Source: Phlyctochytrium arcticum (lineage: Eukaryota > Chytridiomycota > Chytridiomycetes > Chytridiales > Chytridiaceae). Taken from it: DNA of 64,000 nucleotides. The notes beneath the pieces were generated by a model, which did no database searches, was not told the origin of the DNA, and saw only the letters and a program-made list of their open reading frames with translations. Positions 35,389 to 47,194 of the stretch are shown piece by piece. Both the position numbers and the translations under genes were made by a program. Location: contig JAHLKI010000005.1 of the NCBI GenBank assembly GCA_025602905.1, positions 744,001-808,000 on the forward strand. The letters are read 5' to 3'. The number at the start of each line of letters is the position of its first letter. Position 1 is the first letter of the stretch.

Positions 35389-37581
35389 ATGACACAAAAC
35401 CACAACGAGATCATGTACACGGTCGAGTCGCCCGGCGCTCCCGATATTCCTGGCGAGGGCAAGGTGAGATAGATATGGTTTGGCGTCAAAACGCGTCCTC
35501 CGAAATCGTCCATTTTGCTAACGACCCTTCGGGAATTGTTAGCCCCGCCGACACTACCTCCATGCCGACAAACCCATTGCTGTGCATCCCGAAGGTGCTA
35601 CCACGCTCTGGGAGAACTTTTTGCGCGGAGTCAGCATTTCGGGCGATTCCCCCTTCCTCGGCAGCCGCCCCCTCACCAATGGTGTCCCCGGCCCTTACGT
35701 CTGGCAGACCTACAATGAAATCCACAAGAGAGTCAAGAATCTAGCGTAAGTGGGCCATTGTCCTTTGTGCATGCATGCATCAGCAAAAATACCAAACAAA
35801 ACTGTAAATAGAGCCGGTTTTGCCATCCGAGGCTTGACTCCCGAATCTGCGGTCGGTCTCTTTTCCATTAACCGCCCCGAGTGGATCATTGCCGAACAGG
35901 CTTCTTTCTGCAACAATCTCATTACTGTCCCCTTGTACGATACCCTCGGCGTCGAAGCCCTCGAATACATCATCAACCAAACAGAGCTCCGCCTCGTGAC
36001 GGCCACCTGTGACAAGGCCAAATTCTTGCTCCAAGTCAAAGACAAGCTCCCTTCCCTCAAACATCTCGTCATTATGGATACCCCCGATGAGGCTCTCATC
36101 ACCCTTGGTCGTGAGCACGACGTCGAAGTCATTTCCTACTTGGATTTAGAGCGCGAAGGTGCCGCTACCCCTCACCTTGGCAGCGCCCCCAAACCCAGCG
36201 ACATTTGCACCATTTGCTACACCAGTGGTACTACCGGTATGCCCAAGGGTGTCATGCTTGCCCACTCCAACTTGTTGTCATTCACAGCGGCCACCCGGCA
36301 ATTGGTGATCGGCGGATCCCTCGTCGATTACAACAAGGACGATTGCTACATTTCCTACTTGCCTCTCGCCCACGTCTTTGAACGCATCGTTCAGGTCTGT
36401 CTTACTTATGTTGGCGGCCGCATCGGTTTCTACCAGGGTGACACGCTCAAACTCCTCGATGATGTTGCCGAGCTTAACCTACCATCTTTGCTTCGGTCCC
36501 GCGTCTTTACAACCGCATTTACGACAAGGTCCAACAGTCTGTCAAGGCCAAGGGTGGTATTGGCGCCATCCTGTTCAACCAAGCCTTTTCCGCCAAAAAG
36601 GCTTACCTCGCCCAAGGCTACACCACCCACCGCCTGTGGGACAACCTAGTCTTCAACAAGGTTCGGGCCCGCCTGGGCGGAAAAGTCCGTCTCATGCTTA
36701 CAGGCGCTGCCCCCATTTCTGGCGACGTCATTACTTTCCTCCGCGTTTGCTTTTCCGCCATGGTCTGCGAAGGCTACGGTCAAACTGAAACTTCAGGTGG
36801 CGCAACCCAAACCGATGGCCGAGATCTCTCCTCGGGCCACATTGGTTCCCCATCTCCCCACTGCGAAGTCAAACTCCTCGACGTCCCTTCCATGTCCTAC
36901 ACTTCCCAAGACAAGCCCTTCCCACGCGGCGAGATCCTTATTCGCGGCGCCAACGTCTTTAAGGGCTATTACAAATCCCCCGAAAAGACTGCCGAAACTC
37001 TTGACGCGGACGGATGGTGTCATACCGGTGATGTAGGCCAATGGGACGCCAACGGCCGCCTCCAAATCATTGACCGTGTCAAGAACATTTTCAAGTTGGC
37101 TCAAGGCGAGTACATTGCTCCCGAGAAAATCGAACTCGTCTACCAAAAGCACGAAATTGTCGCCCAGAGCTTTGTCTACGGTGACTCTCTCCAAGCCGTC
37201 CTCGTTGCCGTCATTGTCCCCGACGAAGACGTCTTCCCAACCTGGGTCGCCGCCCAAGGCCTCCCAACCACCGGCAAATCATTCGCCGAACTCTGCGCTG
37301 ACCCCGAGGTCACCAAATTCGTCCTGAAACAGTTGGAAACATTTGGCAAAGCTGAAGGCCTCAAAGGCTTCGAAAACATCAAGAGCGTCCACTTGTCCCC
37401 TACTCTCTTGACCCCCGAGTCTGGGCTTATGACTCCTACATTCAAGCTCAAAGTACGTCCTCTTTAACCCTACAGATTTTTGTCACACACCAACTAACCC
37501 TTTATTTTCTTTTAGCGTCATGAAGCTAAAAAACATTACCAAGAACATTTGACGGCCATGTATGCCTCCATCACCCAGTAG
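35389..37581 (+). CDS. Long-chain acyl-CoA synthetase with an apparent frameshift
   Basis: ATP-dependent activation of long-chain fatty acids to acyl-CoA (adenylate-forming FAA/ACSL family), usually at ER, lipid-droplet or peroxisomal membranes. Exons 35389-35463, 35543-35745, 35812-37452 and 37516-37581, about 661 residues. Visible motifs: ICYTSGTTGMPKGVMLAHSN (P-loop/AMP binding), SYLPLAHVFERI, GYGQTETSGG, WCHTGDVGQWDANGRLQIID and KNIFKLAQGEYIAPEKIE. The reading frame slips by one base near 36474-36480: before it DDVAEL, after it PTIFASVPRLYNRIYDKV, exactly as the family reads. No splice signals fit, so one base seems to be missing after CTTAA. This may be a sequence error or a real null mutation; the rest shows no decay. 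Paralog type (Faa1/Faa2-like) is not resolved. Confidence 0.85.
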
Positions 37582-37968
37582 AGGAACCAAAAAAAAAACA
37601 TCAACAGATCTCTCTCTCTATGTCCCTCCAATAACCCCCGATATCACGTACTAATACCGTTTTCTTTTGTCTATGCAACATTTGTATTTTGTTTCTTGTT
37701 TGTTTCTGTTGATCGGAAAGTATGAATCGAATTTGTGTTGTTCATCACAGTTAAAAAAAAACATTTCACGACGCATTGCTCTTTGCGACCCGTATGCTCC
37801 CAAACACATCCATGCACCGACTGCGCAAACTGTGCGTCGGGCGGGATATGGAGGAATATACTGGTATTTTAATATAGTTGCAGTCCCGCATAGTCATAAC
37901 GGTGTCTTCCAGATATGGCATCACTTGACGCTGGTGGTTTAGCACACAATGAAAAAAAAAGATATAGT
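37582..37968. other. 3' flank of the acyl-CoA synthetase
   Basis: 3' untranslated sequence followed by the downstream tail of element 8, including its terminator (A9 on this strand, 37952-37960). No gene. Confidence 0.5.
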
Positions 37969-38352
37969 GCATTGGCCGAGATTCGAACTCGGAGCTCTGT
38001 TCAGGCTTACCCCGTCCCACAAGAGACGGTGTGCAAACATTCCCACGGGAATGTGATCACCAATGAAGGTGAGTACTGCACCTTGCGGTGCAGCAACTTC
38101 TCACCCCGTCCCACAAGAGACGGTGTGCAAACATTCCCACGGGAATGTGATCACCAATGAAGGTGAGTACTGCACCTTGCGGTGCAGCAACTTCTCCCCA
38201 AGGTGAGGAGACTCCCTTGGGAGTGAGTTATACCACCCTGATATGGTAGTAACTACTGTACATCATGCGATGTAGCAATCTCCCCAGAGGAGATAAATGG
38301 GGGACCAAGTCAATAACGAGGTCAATGAGCTTGCCCATTCCGCCACCAATGC
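37969..38352 (-). ncRNA. tRNA-like hairpin-array element 8
   Basis: 384 bp, minus strand, followed by T9 (plus-strand A9 at 37952-37960). The insert contains an essentially perfect tandem duplication of a 94-bp unit (38010-38103 and 38104-38197) and a chain of short hairpins, for example CCGTC/GACGG, CATTCCC/GGGAATG, CACC/GGTG, ACTCCC/GGGAGT (38211-38224), TACATC/GATGTA (38259-38274) and ATCTCC/GGAGAT. Confidence 0.7.
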
Positions 38353-38557
38353 TCTTGATATCTGATTGGTATTTTGGTTCCCATAATGACTCGGGCCAAA
38401 GTGTGGAGGGGCAACTACCATTGACGCTGGCATAAAAGTGTGGAGAGGGACCATGACGGGTCTTTTGGCATGTCAAGAACGTGGGGTGTCGTTTTGTTCC
38501 AATCAACCAGGGTCAGAATGTGTAAGAGGTCAGTGCGAAAAAAGATGGGTCGTGGGT

Positions 38558-38837
38558 GCATTGGCCGAGATTCGAACTCGGAGCTCTGTTTCAACGCAAC
38601 GGGGCCATTCCCACAGGAGAATGGTTCCCTAACCAACTGCTTAGGTGCACCCGCACGATAACACGGGGGCCATATTCCCATAGCCCATGATAGTTATCCA
38701 ACTACAAGCGGAGATTCGCCTCCCTTGGGAACCGCAGCTATAAAGCATACATATGCCTTATAAGACAGGGGATATTATATTCCCCCCTTCCCAGTCAATA
38801 TGGGTGTCAGTAGGCTTGCCCATTCCGCCACCAATGC
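38558..38837 (-). ncRNA. tRNA-like hairpin-array element 9
   Basis: 280 bp, minus strand, followed by T6 (plus-strand A6 at 38538-38543) and then, head-to-tail, by the leader of element 8. Insert hairpins include CCATTC/GAATGG, GGAG/CTCC and GCATA/TATGC. Confidence 0.7.
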
Positions 38838-39000
38838 CTTGTTGTTTGACTGGAATTTTGATTCTCATTACCGTACTATTTAGACTGCCAAAAGTGTGGA
38901 GAAGTGCCACGACGCGTCTTTTGGCATGCCCAAAACGGGGGTCCACTGGGGTTCAATCAGGTCATAAAACAGGTCAGAACCAGTACGAGCTCAAATACGC

Positions 39001-39040
39001 AAAAAAAGAATCTTGCTTTATTCGAGATTCGAACTCGGAG
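39001..39040 (-). ncRNA. tRNA-like element 10, 3' remnant
   Basis: Only the T-arm (CGAG TTCGAAT CTCG, 39023-39037) and a decayed acceptor remain, with a T7 terminator (A7 at 39001-39007). The expected 5' half is not found within several hundred bases, so the copy is truncated. Confidence 0.5.
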
Positions 39041-39500
39041 CTCTATGCTGTTTTGGTTATCATCCCCCACCCGGGTTGGATGATAATTTCTTTCACTCGT
39101 CCCTTGCCTGATCAAAGAACAGGTCGAGTTCCAAGATCACTTTTTGATAATGCTCTGAACTGAACCTAGGATGTTAGTTTGCAATGATGAATAAGTACCG
39201 CTTATAATGGTGGTTGGTGAAAAGAAATGGGACCAGCTACTTTGCTGCGCATTGTTGTCATTCAGGTCTCCTATGACTTTGCGTTGCTCGAGAAGACTCT
39301 CACTGGGGTGTGCAGGGCACCTCTTATGAAACTCTCTTCCCAATAGCCTTTAGCATCAATAGGTCACTTGGCTCTCACTGTCAACAGAGATGTGGCCCCA
39401 TGGTATGTGGCAGAGGAGCATTTCAAATAGAGTGTGAAAATAAAAATTGAGAAAATGAGAACAAGAGGCAATCAAAAAGTAGTACATAAAATCGTCACAT
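39041..39500. other. Spacer downstream of LeuRS
   Basis: 3' flank of the leucyl-tRNA synthetase gene. No gene or structured element recognised. Confidence 0.5.
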
Positions 39501-42500
39501 TTACAACAATCTATACGTAGGGGCACCAGGCAAAGCCATATCGGCCTTCTTAACATCCTCTGGTTTCCAGTCCTCACCGCCCCTCTTGACCTTGTCAACC
39601 TCGACAATCTCCACCTCGTTGACCTTGAGCGTCATCAATTCCCGCTTGATGTAATCCCGGTTTTGCGACAGAACGGCCAATTCGTCAAACTTGAGCTTCC
39701 GGTCAAACGCCGCCGGACCGAGTTGCTCCACGTTTTGCTTCACAGACGCAACAAACGGCATGATTTGCTTGTTCTTCATAAATCCTCGGGAGATGAGGAG
39801 TTGTTTCTCGGTATTGTTAAACGTTTTGGTGGATTCGTCCCAAGTTTCTTTCAGGAGCGCAACAGCTTCATCCTGCCATTCGGGGAAACTTGTTGCTACG
39901 AACAAACGCAGCAGGCCTTGCTTCTCGGGACCCGGACTAGCTGGCCGAGCACCCTTCTTGGTCTTCTTGCGGGCCAATTGGTCTTCGGCTGATCGAACTT
40001 TGGATGCCAATGCCCGAATGTAGGAAGCGGCGGCCAGGATAGATGCGTCCGGGTCGCGGGTCAAGGTAGGCCACAGGGCCTTCTTAATGGATTCGGGTTT
40101 GTGGAGGAGGTTGGACCAGACGTGCTCACTCCAGTGAGGAATGAAGGGGGCAAGGACGAGAGACAATACTTCGATGTATCGTTTGACCAAATCTTGGTGC
40201 ATCCCTTCGTAAGATTCGCCTTCAACAGCCGAAGTGCCAGAGCCTTGGCCGGTCGTGGCTTTTCGGTATTCGGATCGTGCGTTGGACAATTCGTAGAATC
40301 CCAGTTTGAGGGCTTCACGGTAGAGCATTTGCTGGTACGCCGCATCGATTTCACCAATGAACTGGTTGATTTCAGCCTCAAAGACTCGGTCGTTCCATGT
40401 GTACTCGCCGGTGCGCAGCTTTCCTTGGTCGCAAAGCGCAAGGGTCTCTTCAATCCATTCGCGTTCTGTGTAGAGCTTGAGAATGGCGTCGTCGGCGGTT
40501 TTCTCCAGGAAGTTGGCGTCTTCGACACTGTCACCGGCATCCGCGAGGGAGAATCGGGTTGCATCGGCACCATAAACTTTGAGGGCATCATGGATGGTCA
40601 TAAAGTTTCCGGTGGACTTGGACATTTTTTCACTGTTGAGGAGCAAGTGACCATTTACGCGGACGCCACGGGGCCATTGTTCTCGAGGGAAAATGGCCGT
40701 GTGGTTGTAGATGAAAAAGGTCAAGTGGTTGTTGATCAAGTCCTTGCCCGACACTCGGAGATCCAGTGGGTAAAAGTACTTGAATTCACGCTGGGCACGT
40801 TCGAGAATATCGGCACTGATGGTGGTGGTGGTGGGCTTGGGTCCATCCATAAGAATGTAATCCCAAACTTCATCGGTCAGCTGGTCAGCAGGAATGTTGC
40901 CTTCGCCCATTTTGGAACCGTCCAAATTTCCACCGTGCAACAAGTGCGAAACTGTGTAGTAGGCCATGTAAATGGTCGAGTCTGACAGGGATTCAATCAG
41001 GTATTGGGGGTCCCAGGGTAAACGACTACCGAGACCAAAACTGCGGGAACACGCCCACTGGCCCAACCAATCCAACGTCTTTTCAAACTGGTTGCGGGCT
41101 TCCGAGCTGTACAACTCCATATCCGCAAGGGCCTGAGCGGCGAGCTTCTTCCATCCTTCCTCACCATAGTTCATGTACCACTGCGGGGCCAGAGTCACGA
41201 CACATTCATCTCCACTACGAGAAATGACGAGACCCTCAGGCTCACAGTATGGGAATGCAAGACCTTCCTCAATCAGCTTGGTGCGGATCAAGGCTTTGGC
41301 ATCACGGACAGGTGTGCCGGCAAAATCACCAATTATCAAGGTACCGTGGTTGAAACCTTCACGGTAGACCTCAGTCTTGGCTTCGGCCAGTTGAGCCTTG
41401 TCTTTTTGACTGTTGATCTTGTATTTTTTGATGGCAGCTTCAGCGGCGCGGTCACCGAGGTTGGGAGTGCGGATAATGTTGGGGAACGTATCAAAGAAGG
41501 GTTCAACCCATTTGGATTGGACATTGTAGTATGCAGCCTTCTTCTTCAGGTCTTGCAGGGTAATGTAATCATCAGGAGAATCAGATGGGACGGAAGTAAC
41601 TACACCAGTTCCCTTGTTAACCAACACACCCTCCATGGGGAGGGTGTAAACCTTTTCGTAGGGGCAAAGAGGAGCGTGCAGTGGAACACCAATCAGATCG
41701 ATGCCCTTGACCTCACCCAGCTTCTTAACAACACCAGGTTCTTCGAATAGCTTCTGGAAGGCCATGTTTTTCGCTGATCGCTCTGTGCAAACCCAAGCCT
41801 CCTTGTCGCTAACAGCGTAAATGCCGTAGGTAATGTCTACGCCTACGTAGCAGTTAGTCTGACCATACATAGTTTCGGGACGCAGGGTGCCAGCAACAAG
41901 GTAGAGTTTCCGACCAGTCAGGGCAGTTTGAGTCTTGCTAGACGTCAAAACTTGACCAACTGGGACACCCTTGACTTGGTCGCGTTCGGCTTCTGGCACA
42001 TCCAAGAGCTCCTTCATCAAGACTTCCATCTTGATGCCAGTGTATTCCTGCACACCAACACCTTCTCCCGTGGCTCGATCGTGGTCCATGCATGGCTGTC
42101 CATCCAGCGGTGAGTAGATTGTGTATCGCTCGCCAAACTTGACCTTATTTGCGGCTCGGAACTTGTTGAACTGCCACCGCACAAACGAATCAAAGTAAGG
42201 GTTGATGTCCGTGGTGAAGAAGGACCGGCGCCAGTCAACTGATAGTCCAAAGGCTTTCAGATCCTCAATGGCACGAGGGGGGAAGTAGTACAACCAATGC
42301 CTTGAATCAGCGAAATTCTTGATTTCCTCATTTGGAATTCCCATTTGCCGCATGATTTGGAACTGGTAGGTCAATCCAGTGCTCTTGGAGTTGGCCTTGC
42401 CGTGCTTCTTGACAAATTTGGAAGGATCAATATCCGCCGACGACGCCGTGACTGGCTTTGCCTCATTGGCTTTGGCAGCAGCTTCCTCTTCCGTCTCCGG

Positions 42501-42981
42501 CTTGAAACCCTCAAATTCGGGTCCAAACATCTCAATCTCCTTCTTCAACTTGTCCGCACATGCCTTGATCGGCATACCCGTAACGTGGAATCCAAAGGGA
42601 AACAAGACACGCTTTCCCTTCAAACGTTGGTAACCCGCCGCGAATTCCAGCTTGGAAAGCGAGAATGAGTGTCCCAAATGCAGCAGACCGTTCATGTAGG
42701 GGAAAGGGAAAGTACCCATGAACTTCTCAGGAACCGGTTCACCAGGTGCCGGGGCATTGGCCTCCAAAATTTTCTCGGCTTCCCATTTCTGCTGGGCCCA
42801 GACTTCTGACTTTTGCAACGCTTCCAACTTGGCCGTACCCTAAACAGTGCAGAAATCCCGTCAGTAATTCAATTATAAACAAAGTCAAACATTTCATTAC
42901 CTTTCTCTCTTCTGCAACATTCACCGACGTGCTTGTCGACGTTGTCGTCACCTCTACCGGTATGTCGCTCGCAATAGCCAT
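39501..42981 (-). CDS. Leucyl-tRNA synthetase, cytosolic eukaryotic/archaeal type
   Basis: Charges tRNA-Leu with leucine. Exons 42901-42981 and 39501-42839 (61-nt intron) give 1139 residues. Class I signatures: HLGH (HIGH) in NGLLHLGHSFSLSK and EKMSKSTGNF (KMSKS). The CP1 editing domain shows the T-rich region GTLRPETMYGQTNCY. Length and order fit cytosolic LeuRS. The start was placed at the first in-frame ATG (42981). Upstream of it the frame stays open to about 43158 without any ATG, encoding an Arg/Ser-rich, acid-poor stretch that resembles a mitochondrial presequence (see findings). Adjacent to the tRNA-like field, probably by chance. Confidence 0.96.
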
Positions 42982-44299
42982 TGTTGCAATATCTCCTGCG
43001 GATGAGTTCACCAAAGGCTGATCTGTCTGTCCACTGGCTTGTCCAAAAGATCCAGTACTACTGAATCGAGAATGACGAGACTTGAAGATGGGTGGCAGAG
43101 CGTTTCGGGTTGTTGCTAACGCCGCACGCCGTAAAATCGTAAAACCTGGCGTTGCCAAAAAATGTAATAAGCCGGCCAGAGTGGACGTCCTGGCGGAGTT
43201 TGGTGAAGCAAAGGTACTTCCGAGCTCCGACCGCAGTAAAACAAAAACTCTCAGCAGAGTAGTAGTACCGAAACTGTCGTTTGCCTTGTAACAGGAAGAA
43301 GAGTTCCTTCTTGCTATTCAAGCAGATCCGCTAACGAGGATTAGAATGCTCCACAATCCAGTCCACAATCCGCAAAGTGGAATTTGAGCTTTGGTCACCG
43401 TGGCAACAACACCAATCAGATCTACACAGCCACTGAATCCAGTCAGTTGAATCATGTGACGGTGACTTTCCCACCTGTTTCCCACCTTTCCGACGGTATC
43501 CTACTCAACATGAAGAGGCCTGTTCCCCAAGTGTTTTCTCCAAATTACTGAGCTATATATAATGGGCAATTTCAGACTTTCCGATAGCAGACACAAGTCT
43601 TAAATCCAACCGCGGTTTCCACCCAACCCACATTAGTGACAATCTACGTGATGGCCTGTCTCCTGTCTCTGGTAAACGTACATGCAGTTCGTTTTTTGGG
43701 CCTCCTGTTTTCAAGGAACCAAACCTCTGCTGACGCCACTGAATGAAATGAGACACTGTAGAAGGGAGGCGGTGTATTTGTACCGTGAGGGCTAGAGGGG
43801 CCCGATAAAGGGTGCGAAAGGGCTAACCAATCAATCACTTCCTGACACCATTTGCATTTTTTCTTTTCCAAACAATCACATCCCAGTTGAACATTATGGC
43901 ATGAGCGCTGTGATCCACGATCATTCACTTTTGACCGGTTTCGACCGATACTAAACGCGTCAAACATGAATTGCTCATGTAAATGGACTTGTAAGTGACT
44001 ACGGTCCGTGACCCATTCGATGTTGGTAAGCAAAGGCTATCGCCATCGTGCATGTGCTGCATAATCATCAAAACCCGATTAAGCGGGGAACCATCATTTG
44101 AAAGGCACTCCATTTGGTCATCATTCAGTTTCGATTTACACTACAGGTAATCCCAGACTGACAAAAATATATAATCTACATAGAGGCGCTACTGGCATAC
44201 ATTTCGAGAGTGCTTCGGATAGGACAGCTCAGTGGTTATAATGCTTGATCTTGGAAAGAGTAGGTAGGAATGACAATGCTTGATCTTGTGGGGAGTAAC
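42982..44299. other. Upstream region of LeuRS
   Basis: Contains the ATG-less in-frame extension of LeuRS (42982-43158 on the minus strand) and the 3' flank of alkaline phosphatase. Near 44236-44295 a 'aatgcttgatcttg' motif is locally repeated. No other gene recognised. Confidence 0.4.
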
Positions 44300-46439
44300 T
44301 CAGTGGTGGTAATGGATAATCTCGTAGGGAGCCGGGCCGACACTTCCTCCGCGGCGATCAACGCCAGCAAAAGTTCCGTTGACAGTACTCTGTCGCAAGC
44401 GTTCAGTGACCGAGTCCAAGTCGAGCTTGAGTTGTTGAACAATAAAGTGCCCAATCTCGGTGTTTTCGCGGTTGCCGGTCAACTTGTGCGCGTTCAGACC
44501 ATGTGCATACTGAAAAGCGGAATGAGAGAAGGATTTAGTTAGCATCTGACTTCGCCGAGTGCCCAAATGAATACCAAGGACTTACCAAATTGACATCAAC
44601 AGCTGAATGGCCGCCCGTCGCCCAGCCCAGCTGCGCACGCATACTTTGCATTTCGGACAATGCAAACATGAGCCGGCCGAAAACGACACCCCGATCAGCC
44701 TCAGCGGCCTTCTCAATGCTATCAATCTCAGCGTCGGTTGCGTCCTTGATGTTCATCCACTGCTGGACAACCGTTGTCTTGATCCATTCGCGACGGTCGC
44801 TGAGAGAGGTGGTTTTGTTGCGGAATGTGACAATGTCGGGAGCAATCATCTCAACGGAGCGAGCAACGCCGACAAGAGCTTGGGGCTTCCACAAGTAATC
44901 GGGGTAGGAATTGCGGTTCACTTGACGGGCCACAGATAGTCCACCAGTTTCGTGGTCGGAGACAGAAATCATGACGGTGTCAGGGTGAGCGTCGACGTAA
45001 GCCTTGACTGCAGCGACAGCCTCTTGGTAGGCAAGAATCTCGCGAACATGTGCAGCTCCGTCATTGTTATGAGCAGCCATGTCAATCCTGCTGCCCTCAA
45101 TCATCAAAAAGAAACCTTTAGACTCTGGCTTCTTCTGATTGGCGGCCGTGAGAATGTCAAGCGCCTTGACAGACATTTCCTTGAGCGATGGTTCCTTTGC
45201 TGCGTCGCGATCAATGGAGTAAGCTGTTAAAACGGGAAAAGAGTCAGTGACGGTACGCGAGAGAAATGATACTGATGATAAACTTACACATATGATCTGG
45301 CGTAAAGAGTGAAAGAATAGGAAGACTAGAAAAGGGAACGACGTGTGTCAGAAAATTCGCAATATCGCTCAAACATATCATGATTCTTACGTGGTCTCGT
45401 CAGATGACATCTCCTGGAAGGGTTTGAGGTCGTTGACGACATTCCAACCCTCTTTGCGTGCCATATCAAACAGATCCAAATCGTCTTTTCGGCAACTGGC
45501 GACTTGAGACCGAGGCCGGAACTGGCACGCACCGCCCCCAAACATCAGATCAACACGGCGTCCCAATGGATAATGGCCAATCTCTTGCAGGGCGATATCA
45601 TTCTCAGACGCGCGAGAGGCCACATGCGCAGCAAAAGAAGCGGGTGTGGCATGGGTAATACGTGACGTAACAACCATTCCAGTAAAGTAGCCCTTTTCCT
45701 TGGCAGATTCGAGAACGGTGCCACATGGTTTAGCATCCGCATCCTAAAATCGCGTTTGTTCAGATGTGCGAACCTGATCATTGACATTGAAGGTGTTACT
45801 TACCACAGCAATACCTCCATTGTAAGTCTTGATGCCACATGCAAAGGCCGTTGCGCCTGCCGCTGAATCCGTCACCAAACTGTCAGTACTCTGCGTCCGG
45901 CTTGATCCAACTAAAAGGCAAAGCATTGTCAGAAACGCGTAAATGTAAGTAGATTAGCTCACAAAATACCTAGAATGGTGTCGAGTGGAAGCTGAAAGCC
46001 AATAGGCAAATTGTCCGTGTATTGCTTATAATTTCGGGCCAGCGTCTCGGAAGCGGGTCCAAACCCGTCCGAGATCATGAGGATGACATTTCTTTGATTT
46101 CCTGGACCTGCGTAGACGGAAAAATTTGAGAGTTAGTCGCTAATGTTGACCTTGATAGATTTGTAAGAATGTACATTTACCCGGCGAGCGCTGAACATGC
46201 ACCGCTCCCGCTACCACCACCCCCACAAGCACTCCAAATGCTGTTCCGAAGAGTCCGTAAACCATCTTTCGTTTTCGACGACGTTTCTGTTCCTCAACGG
46301 CGAAATCAGCCGGGGTTCGATGAGGAAGTAAAGAGGCGCTTTCGGGATCAGCGGAGGAGTGATGGTGGGGGGGTCTTATGTAGCCGAGAAGCGGTTCACG
46401 CGACGAGCGTGCGGGCACTTGAGATGTGTTGTTGGCCAT
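44300..46439 (-). CDS. Membrane-anchored (vacuolar-type) alkaline phosphatase
   Basis: Zinc/magnesium phosphomonoesterase resembling yeast Pho8, expected in the vacuole lumen. Exons (minus): 46181-46439, 45970-46107, 45804-45910, 45391-45743, 45288-45325, 44586-45223 and 44300-44509 sum to 580 residues in frame. The N-terminus is cytosolic and basic (EEQKRRRKRKM), followed by one membrane segment (VYGLFGTAFGVLVGVVVAGA), a type II signal anchor. Active-site features: VILMISDGFGP (first metal Asp), DSLVTDSAAGATAFACG (phosphorylated Ser and following region), FFLMIEGSRIDMAAHNND, VSDHETGGL and TGGHSAVDVNLYAHG with metal-binding His. All key motifs are intact. Six introns, all short. Confidence 0.93.
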
Positions 46440-47194
46440 GGTTTTTTTTTGACTTTACAAGTTGCACAAGTCCGATTGTGGGTAAAACCGGGCGAAATGT
46501 AGAACAAAACGTGTTCCTGTCAAAAATTCTGCGAAAATCTGTTGTGTTGCTGAGGACTCGGCGCTCGTGGTGCGCTCTCAGATAACAGCCCGCAGATATA
46601 CACCAAAAGTGCCGAACTTTTGCAGAAAGTAGAACCGCACGAGCAAAAGGCAACGACCGCGCAGCTGAAATCGACCTCAGATATGTATGCCTCTGACAAC
46701 AAGAAGTTGGGCAACTGCAGAAAGGCGTTGAAATGTCTTGCGGTCGACTACAGCGATTGAGAGATGGCCTCCTCGCGAAACCGCCAAAACAAGCTCCGGG
46801 ACGACTGCTGCGCAGGAACGTCCCAAATCGGAATAATTGTGCGTGCCGGCGCAGCAGCGTGGCGCGGGCGAACGTGGTTCCCATTTCAAACTCCGTTGGT
46901 GGAGCTTGGCCCACGAAAGAGGGCAGGACAGTCTCGACACCATGCATGGCATTGCATGCATATATGCGTCGTCGTATTGCACGCACGTTTGTTCTTTGCA
47001 CCACTACGGCATATCAACGGGTCATGCTTAACATACAAATCTCCTTCCACTAGTGTAATTTATGCGCACTGATTCAAATACTAGTATCCAAGATGAACAT
47101 TTTAGTTTGCAAGATGCAAACCGGCCGCGAAGCAGTAGAGACGGGAATCAATACGCAACTGGGAATGTAACTTTTGCAAATCTGCAGCGTAGCA
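46440..47194. other. Spacer between alkaline phosphatase and Nudix genes
   Basis: Promoter side of alkaline phosphatase. A minus-strand open frame (46396-47004) is Cys/Arg-rich without a recognisable domain, and I treat it as chance. Confidence 0.4.

Noticed and set aside
36400..36500. An intron explaining the acyl-CoA synthetase frame change
   Set aside because: Family-conserved residues run up to both sides of the slip without a gap, leaving no room for GT...AG.
39501..42981. Functional link between LeuRS and the neighbouring tRNA-like field
   Set aside because: Tempting because the elements have a large variable domain like class II tRNAs, but no anticodon or Leu identity features can be shown; adjacency alone is weak.
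46396..47004. Minus-strand open frame of 202 codons between phosphatase and Nudix genes
   Set aside because: Overlaps the alkaline phosphatase start in another frame, is Cys/Arg-rich and has no recognisable domain.
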